Origin: Parcubacteria group bacterium
GTDB lineage: Bacteria > Patescibacteriota > Minisyncoccia > Phycocordibacterales > GCA-002724975
Assembly: GCA_002724975.1 (NCBI GenBank)
Contig: PBQF01000084.1
Coordinates: 1-9,860, forward strand
Direction: 5' to 3'
Length of the DNA: 9,860 bases
Shown here: positions 1-5,483 of the stretch, one piece after another
How positions within the stretch are numbered: the stretch's first letter is position 1
How the letters are laid out: each line of letters opens with the position of its first letter
Notes under the pieces: generated by a model
The model's input: only the letters and a program-made list of their open reading frames with translations
The model's database searches: none
Told to the model about the DNA's origin: nothing
Translations under genes and position numbers: made by a program

Positions 1-369
1 AAATCCGGGATACCGAGAGGAACGGCTAGTCACTGGCTCTACTACGGAATAAAGAAGGAGAGTAGACGAGCTAAGGTCGTCCAGCAATACCCGCAGATCT
101 TTAACCCTGATGGTGTTTCAAGTCCTTCTATGGAAGGGGGAGAAATACTAATCTTGGTTAAGACTGAACTGGCACGTTTACTCATCACTGACGTAAACAC
201 ACTCCTAGAGTGGTTCCTGACAAAGGCGAGTGCCGATGACAGAAATCGCTTCCGGGACGAACTAGAAGAAAACTGGGGAGTTTTTTTGGAACTCAGCCGC
301 GCTATGACTAGCGAGACTGCCTACGAAAAAGCCCGCGAGGAGAACAGAACCCCATGGATGCAGAAGTAG
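1..369 (+). CDS. Partial HTH-domain protein (C-terminal 122 residues), partner of the GHKL ATPase gene
   Basis: The frame is open from the first base to a TAG at 367-369, so this is the 3' end of a gene that begins before the window; the ATG at 130 is an internal Met. The visible N-terminal part, KSGIPRGTASHWLYYG, has the look of the second and third helices of a DNA-binding helix-turn-helix of the Xre/transposase-repressor kind. After it come a basic stretch (KKESRRAK) and, from about visible residue 50, a hydrophilic helical region rich in E, R and W with no membrane segment. The last 16 bases overlap the start of the downstream ATPase gene, so the two are probably translationally coupled and co-transcribed. 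Composition is about half G+C, unlike the AT-rich housekeeping genes downstream. A role as regulator or DNA-targeting partner of the ATPase is inference; the family is not identified. Confidence 0.75.
   Translation, partial: KSGIPRGTASHWLYYGIKKESRRAKVVQQYPQIFNPDGVSSPSMEGGEILILVKTELARLLITDVNTLLEWFLTKASADDRNRFRDELEENWGVFLELSRAMTSETAYEKAREENRTPWMQK
337..342 (+). promoter_or_regulatory. Ribosome binding site of the GHKL ATPase gene
   Basis: GAGGAG lies 11 bases before the ATG at 354, inside the end of the HTH gene. It supports 354 as the start and re-initiation after the upstream stop. The lysS, murF and ftsI starts in this window have nothing comparable. Confidence 0.55.
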
Positions 370-1952
370 TCGATCGAATTGAGGTCGGGCTCCACCAAGG
401 GAACGTGATCCAGCTTCTTGCCCAGAATTACGGGGCAGGAAGTGCGGTCATCCGAGAAGGTGTCCAGAATGCTATCGACGAAGGTGCAGAAAACATCTTT
501 GTTGATATAGACTGCAAAAAGCGGTCTATGGACATCTTTGATGACGGTCAGGGTGCTGGAATTGAGAAAATCCGAGAAAAGTTCGACCAGATCGGACTCT
601 CAACCAAGGCGACTCAGAAAGACGCCATAGGAGAGAAGGGTACCGGCAACTTGGCTGGTCTCTCAGTCTCTGACCGTTGGCAGCTTGTCACTCGTGACAC
701 CCATGTCAAGGGAGACAAGTTGAAAGTCTTCACCTTCGAACGCCAAGAGCTTGAGAAGGGGTCAGGTATTCACCTGACTTGCGAGTGTCTACCCTTTACC
801 GGCATCCACGGTCCGCCATTCAAGGCCAATACCGTCTTGAAGCTGAGTGGAATCGACAAGACGACACTCCGTCAGATGGGCGACAAGGAAACCGTAGAGT
901 CCACTCTTCGTGAAGCGTTCAACGCAAAGTTGCACTCCAAAAGGATAACTCTGAAGGTCTCTTACCGAAGCTCCGGTGGTCAGGCGAAAGTCTTTTTCGT
1001 CAAGCCCACCAAGTACCGCGGACTTTGTATGGATCCAGTGGAATACGAAACGGAACACGGCTATGTTGTTTTCCAATTCTTCCACTCGCCTCATACAGTC
1101 AATAGTCCGTCTGTCATCGTCGAGCATCAGGGTGTCTACTCGTTGCCGCTGAAGAATTTCTTTTTATTGAGGATTCTGCCAAAAGAGATCGAGCATCTCT
1201 TCTTGTCTGGATACTTCGAGGGAGAGATTCGACTCGGCTTCTGTGAGATCAATGGTTCGCGATCTGCCTTCACTCACAATAGTGAGTTGCAGGCTTTCAT
1301 CAAGACCGTCGAGGCTTTTGCCGACGAGGTTTTGAGGCCAATGATTGAGCAGTTCGAGTTGGCTGACCGGGAGGAGCGTCTGCGTCGCGTGGCGGAGGGA
1401 GTTCTTCGCAAGATAAGGTCTTTCCTGAACAAACACCCCAACCTTCTTCCGACTTCGTTGAAGAGTGTCATTCTGAGACAAGAGCAGGAAGAGGAGCCGG
1501 ATGTAGACGGCGAAGGGGGGAGGAGCAAGAAGACAGGTCAAGAGAAACACCCGAAGAAAAGAGGTGAAAGAAAGCCTCTTGACCCAAACGCCCTCGAGAG
1601 ACAGAGGGACAAGAGTAGGGCAATCAAGGCTGGCGTAGTAACTCCAAAGCGCAAGAAGACCATCGTCGAGACAACGGAAGGACTAGCTATCCAGCTGATC
1701 CATCCAGACGCTGAAGATGGTTTCAACTGGCGCTCACGAACGACTACGAAGGGCGTCATCCAGATCAACATCGTTTCGAGCGAGTTTCTGGAAACGGAGA
1801 GACGGGGGCAGACCGAGCTCTCCAGACTGATGCTCCTTCTTGTTCAAAAGGAGTTAACCTGCGCATCACTCCCTATTGGGGAATGTGAGGCCTTCGATCG
1901 AGCTTTCGAGGGCACTTTCCTCTCTCTCTGGAGATCTTCCCTGCAGGGATAG
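354..1952 (+). CDS. GHKL-superfamily (Hsp90/MutL/MORC-like) ATPase, function unknown
   Basis: The 532-residue soluble protein carries the Bergerat-fold ATP site near its N-terminus: N box E35-x3-N39-A-x-D42, G1 box D63-D-G65-Q-G67, and G2 box G93-E-K95-G96-T-G98. This order and spacing fit the MutL/Hsp90/MORC branch rather than histidine kinases, and no H-box or receiver domain is seen. Residues of roughly 150-340 could be the S5-like transducer fold usual in this branch. Residues of about 375-440 form a very charged, Lys/Glu-rich linker. The final ~90 residues are a separate small domain containing GVIQINIVSSEF, a strand-like motif seen at the C-end of some stand-alone GHKL proteins. No nuclease, methylase or protease motif is recognisable. 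The gene overlaps an HTH gene and is compositionally foreign (32/60 G+C at 361-420). Prokaryotic GHKL ATPases often occur in restriction or defence loci, so a defence or DNA-transaction role is plausible but unproven. Confidence 0.85.
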   Translation: MDAEVVDRIEVGLHQGNVIQLLAQNYGAGSAVIREGVQNAIDEGAENIFVDIDCKKRSMDIFDDGQGAGIEKIREKFDQIGLSTKATQKDAIGEKGTGNLAGLSVSDRWQLVTRDTHVKGDKLKVFTFERQELEKGSGIHLTCECLPFTGIHGPPFKANTVLKLSGIDKTTLRQMGDKETVESTLREAFNAKLHSKRITLKVSYRSSGGQAKVFFVKPTKYRGLCMDPVEYETEHGYVVFQFFHSPHTVNSPSVIVEHQGVYSLPLKNFFLLRILPKEIEHLFLSGYFEGEIRLGFCEINGSRSAFTHNSELQAFIKTVEAFADEVLRPMIEQFELADREERLRRVAEGVLRKIRSFLNKHPNLLPTSLKSVILRQEQEEEPDVDGEGGRSKKTGQEKHPKKRGERKPLDPNALERQRDKSRAIKAGVVTPKRKKTIVETTEGLAIQLIHPDAEDGFNWRSRTTTKGVIQINIVSSEFLETERRGQTELSRLMLLLVQKELTCASLPIGECEAFDRAFEGTFLSLWRSSLQG

Positions 1953-1974
1953 GGTTATCTAGAAAGGAGTTTGG

Positions 1975-2049
1975 ATGGGATCTTCCTCGCCATGGTGGTT
2001 AATGGCATTCCCCGCTTTGGCACTAGTCAAAGCGGGGATTAATTTTTAA
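1975..2049 (+). CDS. Possible 24-residue hydrophobic peptide after the GHKL gene
   Basis: ATG at 1975 is preceded by AAAGGAG (1963-1969) at a spacing of 5 bases, a very good ribosome binding site, and starts 22 bases after the ATPase stop. The 24-codon frame contains PWWLMAFPALALVKAGINF and could be a short membrane-inserting peptide. Its second half coincides with the stem and T-tract of the intrinsic terminator, so the coding potential there may be accidental and its translation would compete with hairpin folding. Nothing is recognised by family. It could be a real third member of the module, a leader-like regulatory peptide, or a chance frame; only the SD argues for it. Confidence 0.3.
   Translation: MGSSSPWWLMAFPALALVKAGINF
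2009..2046 (+). terminator. Intrinsic terminator after the HTH-GHKL module
   Basis: A perfect 10-bp stem CCCCGCTTTG (2010-2019) / CAAAGCGGGG (2028-2037) with an 8-base loop is followed by ATTAATTTTT. It closes the foreign-looking module. Its CCCCGCT/AGCGGGG core matches the terminator after lysS, so it may be a resident terminator rather than part of the acquired segment. Confidence 0.88.
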
Positions 2050-2059
2050 ATAGTATTTC

Positions 2060-2088
2060 TTTAAACTTTAAACTTTTTACTTTATACT
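2060..2088 (+). promoter_or_regulatory. lysS promoter, probably giving a leaderless mRNA
   Basis: A -10 box TATACT (2083-2088) and a weak -35 TTTAAA (2060-2065) are separated by 17 bases. The -10 ends only 7 bases before the lysS ATG at 2096, where transcription would start at or next to the start codon. No SD sequence is present or could fit. Confidence 0.65.
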
Positions 2089-2095
2089 AGAGTTT

Positions 2096-3541
2096 ATGGC
2101 GTCTCTGGAAGAGATTAGAAATGAAAGAATAAGAAAGCTCGAAACCCTTAAGAAAAAAGGGCTTAACCCTTATCCGACCGAGACTGATAGAACTCATAAA
2201 ATTTCGGAATTTTTAAAGGAATTTAAGAATTTAGACGAAGGAACTTTGGTGGGAAGAATAATGAGTTTACGTTCTTTTGGTGGCTCTATTTTCTCTGACT
2301 TAAATGATGGATCTGACAAAATTCAAGTCTATTTTAAAAAAGATGATCTGGGAGATGACCTCTTTAATCTCTTCGAAGAAAATATAGACATCGGAGATTT
2401 TATTGAAGCAACCGGTTCTCCATTTACAACCAAAAAAGGAGAACAGAGTCTTTTAGTTTCAAATTGGAAAATAATTTCAAAAAGTTTAAGACCCCTGCCA
2501 GAGAAATGGCACGGCCTCCAAAATCACGAAGCAAGGTTTAGACAAAGATACTTAGACATTCTTTTAAATCCCGAGCTCCGAGAACTTTTTAAATTAAAAG
2601 CAAAATTTTGGGATACAACCAGAAGCTTTATGAATGAAAAAGATTTTGTTGAAGTAGAAACACCAACTCTTGAAATTACAACCGGCGGAGCTGAAGCCAG
2701 ACCTTTTCAAACTCATCACAATGATTTTGATATTGATGTATACCTTCGGATTTCAATAGGAGAATTATGGCAAAAACGATTGATGGCCGCTGGATTCGAA
2801 AAAACCTTTGAAATAGGCAAAGCTTACAGAAACGAGGGTTCGAGTGCTGATCATACACAGGAGTTCAGTAATATGGAGTTTTATTGGGCTTATGCCGATT
2901 ACAAAGACGGAATGGGGCTAACTAAAGAGCTTTATCAGAGAATTGCACAAGATGTTTTTGGAAAAACTGAGTTTGAAACAAGAGGACATAAATTCGACCT
3001 TTCCGGAGATTGGCCTGTAATTGATTATGTTGACGAAATTGAGGACAAAACTGGTATAGATGTCTTAGAAGCAAATGAAGGAGATATCCAAGCGAAACTA
3101 GAAGGGCTTGGAGTTAAGTATGACGGCAACACCAAGGAAAGGATGATGGATTCTCTTTGGAAACATATTAGAAAAGACGTTTCGGGTCCAGCATTTCTTA
3201 TTAATCATCCAAAACTTGTTTCGCCTTTAGCAAAGGATAATTTAGACAAACCGGGAACCGTTGAAAGGTTTCAAATAATTATTGCAGGAAGCGAGATAGG
3301 AAACGGCTATTCAGAATTAAATAACCCAATTGAACAAAAGAAAAGATTTGACGAACAGAAAGAATTAATAGCAAAAGGGGATGAAGAGGCAATGATGCCT
3401 GATGATGAATTCGTGGAAATGTTGGAACACGGAATGCCTCCGACTTGCGGCTTTGGATTTGGAGAGCGACTCTTTGCCTTTATGGTAGATAAACCAATTA
3501 GAGAAGTTCAAATGTTTCCTCTAATGAAACCAAAAGAGTAG
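2096..3541 (+). CDS. lysS: Lysine--tRNA ligase, class II
   Basis: Cytoplasmic enzyme that charges tRNA-Lys with lysine using ATP. The 481-residue protein is close to the family's usual length. It starts with the typical helical MASLEEIRNERIRKLE, has an N-terminal OB-fold anticodon-binding region (about 50-145), then the class II core. Motif 1 lies around NHEARFRQRYLD and FVEVETPTL, motif 2 is F238-EIGKAYRNE247 with the invariant R245 and E247, and motif 3 is G452-FGFGER458. GGAEARPFQTHHN and the ISIGELWQKRLMAAGFE stretch are LysRS-specific rather than Asp/AsnRS. Motif 3 carries GER instead of the common GIDR, keeping the ATP-binding arginine. It is monocistronic, with its own promoter and terminator, and the ATG at 2096 sits 7 bases behind the -10 box, implying leaderless translation. 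Confidence 0.97.
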   Translation: MASLEEIRNERIRKLETLKKKGLNPYPTETDRTHKISEFLKEFKNLDEGTLVGRIMSLRSFGGSIFSDLNDGSDKIQVYFKKDDLGDDLFNLFEENIDIGDFIEATGSPFTTKKGEQSLLVSNWKIISKSLRPLPEKWHGLQNHEARFRQRYLDILLNPELRELFKLKAKFWDTTRSFMNEKDFVEVETPTLEITTGGAEARPFQTHHNDFDIDVYLRISIGELWQKRLMAAGFEKTFEIGKAYRNEGSSADHTQEFSNMEFYWAYADYKDGMGLTKELYQRIAQDVFGKTEFETRGHKFDLSGDWPVIDYVDEIEDKTGIDVLEANEGDIQAKLEGLGVKYDGNTKERMMDSLWKHIRKDVSGPAFLINHPKLVSPLAKDNLDKPGTVERFQIIIAGSEIGNGYSELNNPIEQKKRFDEQKELIAKGDEEAMMPDDEFVEMLEHGMPPTCGFGFGERLFAFMVDKPIREVQMFPLMKPKE

Positions 3542-3552
3542 AAAAAGTGTTT

Positions 3553-3590
3553 AAAAACCCCGCTCTTTTTAAAGAGCGGGGTTTTTAATT
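3553..3590 (+). terminator. Intrinsic terminator after lysS, possibly bidirectional
   Basis: The inverted repeat AAAAACCCCGCTCT (3553-3566) / AGAGCGGGGTTTTT (3573-3586) with a short T/A loop is followed by AATT. It starts 12 bases after the lysS stop. The A-run on the 5' side would give a T-run on the other strand, so it could work in both directions. Confidence 0.93.
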
Positions 3591-3606
3591 TTGGGAAAAG
3601 TGCTTG

Positions 3607-3655
3607 CACCGTTAGAAGTAGGTCATCTTTAGATGGCCGCAACTTTCTAATGGTG
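3607..3655 (+). other. Long two-part hairpin between lysS and mraZ
   Basis: CACCGTTAGAA (3607-3617) pairs with TTCTAATGGTG (3645-3655) over 11 positions with one G-T wobble. Inside, GGTCATC (3621-3627) pairs with GATGGCC (3632-3638) over 7 positions with a TTTA loop. An asymmetric internal loop (3 and 6 bases) separates the stems. No T-run follows, so it is not a terminator; it may be a structured RNA or a protein-recognised DNA dyad upstream of the mraZ promoter. No known riboswitch class is recognised. Confidence 0.55.
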
Positions 3656-3662
3656 TGGATAA
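3654..3662 (-). promoter_or_regulatory. Perfect DnaA-box 9-mer upstream of mraZ
   Basis: TGTGGATAA is the exact reverse complement of the DnaA box TTATCCACA. It touches the 3' foot of the preceding hairpin and lies just before the MraZ-type half-sites. A single 9-mer has a chance of roughly 7-8% of occurring somewhere in a window this size, so binding is a suggestion based on placement. Confidence 0.35.
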
Positions 3663-3667
3663 CTTAT

Positions 3668-3697
3668 TTGCTGAAGTGGGAAAGAGTGTTATAGAAT
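3668..3697 (+). promoter_or_regulatory. Possible promoter of the division cluster
   Basis: TTGCTG (3668-3673) and TATAGA (3690-3695) are 16 bases apart and would place the transcript start near 3703, inside the half-site array. An alternative is a weak -10 TATGTT at 3763-3768, which ends 8 bases before the mraZ ATG and would give a leaderless message as for lysS and murF. The sequence does not decide between them. Confidence 0.4.
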
Positions 3698-3730
3698 ACA
3701 GCGCAAGTGGGAAGAAGTGGTAAATAGTGA
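3674..3730 (+). promoter_or_regulatory. MraZ-box array upstream of mraZ
   Basis: Half-sites of the AAGTGG type recur with exact 10-bp periodicity in two groups: AAGTGG (3674-3679) and GAGTGT (3684-3689), then AAGTGG (3705-3710), AAGTGG (3715-3720) and TAGTGA (3725-3730). Direct GTG-centred repeats at about one helical turn are the known MraZ operator form (TGGGN with 5-bp spacers in E. coli, AAAGTG-type in mycoplasmas). The position before mraZ suggests autoregulation of the cluster; whether it represses or activates cannot be read. Confidence 0.75.
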
Positions 3731-3776
3731 TTTGTGGAGAATCACTAAGACTGCGGATTTTTTATGTTTGAAACTC

Positions 3777-4211
3777 ATGTTAATTGGAGAATACACTCAT
3801 ACTTTAGATGAAAAAAAGAGATTATCACTCCCAAGTAAATTTAGAAAAGAACTTGGTAGAAAAATAGTTATTACGCACGGGCTCGATAACTCAATATTTG
3901 TTTATCCGGAGAAAGAGTGGGCAAAGGTGTCAGAAAAACTCTCTGCTTTAGGCGTTGGTCAATCTGACAGTAGGGGCTTTAACAGATTCATGTTAGGTGG
4001 TGCTGTTGAGGTTTCGGTGGATTCAATTGGACGAATTCTGATACCTGATTTTCTAAAAGAATTTGCAAAATTAAAAAACAAGGTGGTTCTAATCGGTGTT
4101 CATTCAAGGGTTGAAATCTGGAACCAGAAAACTTGGACTGACTACAAAAAAAGAATCCAAAACAAAGCTGACGCACTAGCAGAAAAACTCGGAGATATTG
4201 GGGCAATCTAG
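3777..4211 (+). CDS. mraZ: Transcriptional regulator MraZ
   Basis: DNA-binding regulator of the division and cell wall cluster, acting as a ring-shaped oligomer. The 144-residue product has the two tandem AbrB-like SpoVT/MraZ repeats: the first around MLIGEYTHTLDEKKRLSLPSK with the D-x3-R motif, the second around EVSVDSIGRILIP, again D-x3-R. The family's usual length is about 140-150. The frame is open upstream to a GTG at 3717, but that start would add 20 residues foreign to the family and would lie within the operator repeats, so the ATG at 3777 is chosen, where the protein begins MLIGEY like homologues. There is no SD before it. It is the first gene of the operon, 24 bases before rsmH. Confidence 0.95.
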   Translation: MLIGEYTHTLDEKKRLSLPSKFRKELGRKIVITHGLDNSIFVYPEKEWAKVSEKLSALGVGQSDSRGFNRFMLGGAVEVSVDSIGRILIPDFLKEFAKLKNKVVLIGVHSRVEIWNQKTWTDYKKRIQNKADALAEKLGDIGAI

Positions 4212-4235
4212 AAACTCCAAAAAACAGAAAGGAAA

Positions 4236-5120
4236 ATGTCACATATAAGCGTCCTCTCAAAAGAGGTAATAGAAGGACTTGATATCCAGAAAGGAGAGAC
4301 TTTTGTTGATGCCACTTTAGGTAGTGCCGGACACAGTCTCCAAATATGTCATGAACTGAACGCTGAATTAAGGATTGTTGGCATAGACCAAGACGCAGAA
4401 AGAATAGAGGAGAGTAGAAAAAAATTAGAAAAGAGTGAATGTCTTGTAGAAATCGTAAAAGAAAATTTCCGAAATATAGATAAAATCTTAGACCGATTAA
4501 AGATAGACAAGGTAGACAAAATACTTTTCGATTTGGGCCTCAACTCGGAGCAATTAGAAAATTCTGGTAGGGGATTCAGCTTTAAAAAAAATGAACCTCT
4601 CTTAATGAATTTCTCTCCTAATCCGGAATTTACTGCAAAGACAATAGTCAATGAATGGAGCGAAGAGAGCATAGCTGATATTTTGTGGGCTTATGCTGAT
4701 GAAAAATTCTCAAGACAAATTGCAAAAAAAGTTGTTGAGTTGCGAAAGGAAAAAGAAATTCAAACTACAAAAGATTTGGTTGAAACAATAGAAAAGGCAG
4801 TACCAAACTGGTACAAACACAAAAAAATACATTTCGCCACAAAAACATTCCAAGCGCTTCGTATAACTGTAAACGATGAAATAAGTGCATTAGAGGAAGG
4901 ACTTCAAAAAAGTTTTGAGAAATTAAATAAGAAAGGAAAAATAGCAGTCATCTCATTCCATAGTTTAGAAGACCGCGTGGTTAAGCGATATTTTAGAGAA
5001 TTAAAGAATAAAGAAAAAGCAAAAATTTTAACCAAAAAACCCATAACCCCGAACGAAGAAGAAATTAAAGAAAACCCTCGGTCTCGTAGTGCCAAACTTC
5101 GTATTATAGAAAAAATATGA
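4236..5120 (+). CDS. rsmH: 16S rRNA (cytosine-1402-N4)-methyltransferase RsmH
   Basis: SAM-dependent methyltransferase that modifies N4 of C1402 in the decoding centre of 16S rRNA; formerly mraW. The 294 residues are close to family length. Visible motifs are the SAM-binding loop V24-DATLGSAGHS34, the acidic strand end G49-I-D51, F98-DLGLNS-x-QL with D99, the RGFSF segment, the TFQALRITVNDE block and F241-HSLEDR247 near the end. Deviations are small: PLLMNF where many homologues have PLDMRM, and HFATKTFQALRI where HPAT is common, so reduced catalytic fidelity is possible but not shown. AAAGGA stands only 3 bases before the ATG, a poor SD. Its stop overlaps the next start in ATGA (5117-5120), indicating coupled translation. 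Confidence 0.95.
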   Translation: MSHISVLSKEVIEGLDIQKGETFVDATLGSAGHSLQICHELNAELRIVGIDQDAERIEESRKKLEKSECLVEIVKENFRNIDKILDRLKIDKVDKILFDLGLNSEQLENSGRGFSFKKNEPLLMNFSPNPEFTAKTIVNEWSEESIADILWAYADEKFSRQIAKKVVELRKEKEIQTTKDLVETIEKAVPNWYKHKKIHFATKTFQALRITVNDEISALEEGLQKSFEKLNKKGKIAVISFHSLEDRVVKRYFRELKNKEKAKILTKKPITPNEEEIKENPRSRSAKLRIIEKI

Positions 5121-5470
5121 AAGTAGCCTCTTTTAAAAAAATAAACTCCAAAGGAATAACGATTCCTAGTAATCCCAATTTAGAAAGAAAATTGATTATT
5201 TTTCTTTTTGTTGGGATAGTAGTCTTGGGAATCAGCTATGGCTACTTTGTAAAGCAAACCATAGTCAATGTTGTCTCGCGTCAAAATGTAGAAGAAGAAA
5301 TGGGAGACTTAGGCTCCAGGGTTTCTAATCTAGAAGTTAGATACATTGAACTAAAAAATAAAATAGATCTTGATTTTGCATATTCCCTTGGTTACAAGGA
5401 TGTAAGCGAAGTTAAATTTGTCTCAAGAAGTGAGTTAAGTAAGACCTTGACTCTGTACGGTAACCAGTAA
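5117..5470 (+). CDS. ftsL: FtsL/DivIC-like cell division membrane protein
   Basis: Small bitopic division protein, predicted to act at the septum with the transpeptidase encoded next. Of 117 residues, about 1-25 are a basic cytoplasmic tail, 26-45 one membrane segment (IIFLFVGIVVLGISYGYF), and about 54-82 a short coiled coil (VEEEMGDLGSRVSNLEVRYIELKNKI) facing the outside, followed by a tail. Sequence conservation in this family is very low, so the call depends on this topology and on its place between rsmH and ftsI, where ftsL lies in other bacteria. It overlaps rsmH by 4 bases and ends 13 bases before ftsI. A DivIC/FtsB-type septum-formation-initiator relative is an equally valid label. Confidence 0.75.
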   Translation: MKVASFKKINSKGITIPSNPNLERKLIIFLFVGIVVLGISYGYFVKQTIVNVVSRQNVEEEMGDLGSRVSNLEVRYIELKNKIDLDFAYSLGYKDVSEVKFVSRSELSKTLTLYGNQ

Positions 5471-5483
5471 AAATTAAAACACA

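Noticed and set aside
130..369. Independent 79-codon gene starting at ATG 130
   Set aside because: The same frame is open without stops back to base 1 and encodes an HTH-like segment, so this Met is internal to a longer, truncated gene.
1164..1550. Minus-strand 128-codon frame inside the GHKL gene
   Set aside because: It lies wholly opposite an ORF with clear ATPase motifs, has no ribosome binding site or family resemblance, and competes with other antisense frames in the same place.
3717..3776. Upstream GTG start for mraZ adding 20 residues
   Set aside because: The extension does not resemble MraZ and would start within the operator half-sites; MLIGEY at 3777 is the family's normal beginning.
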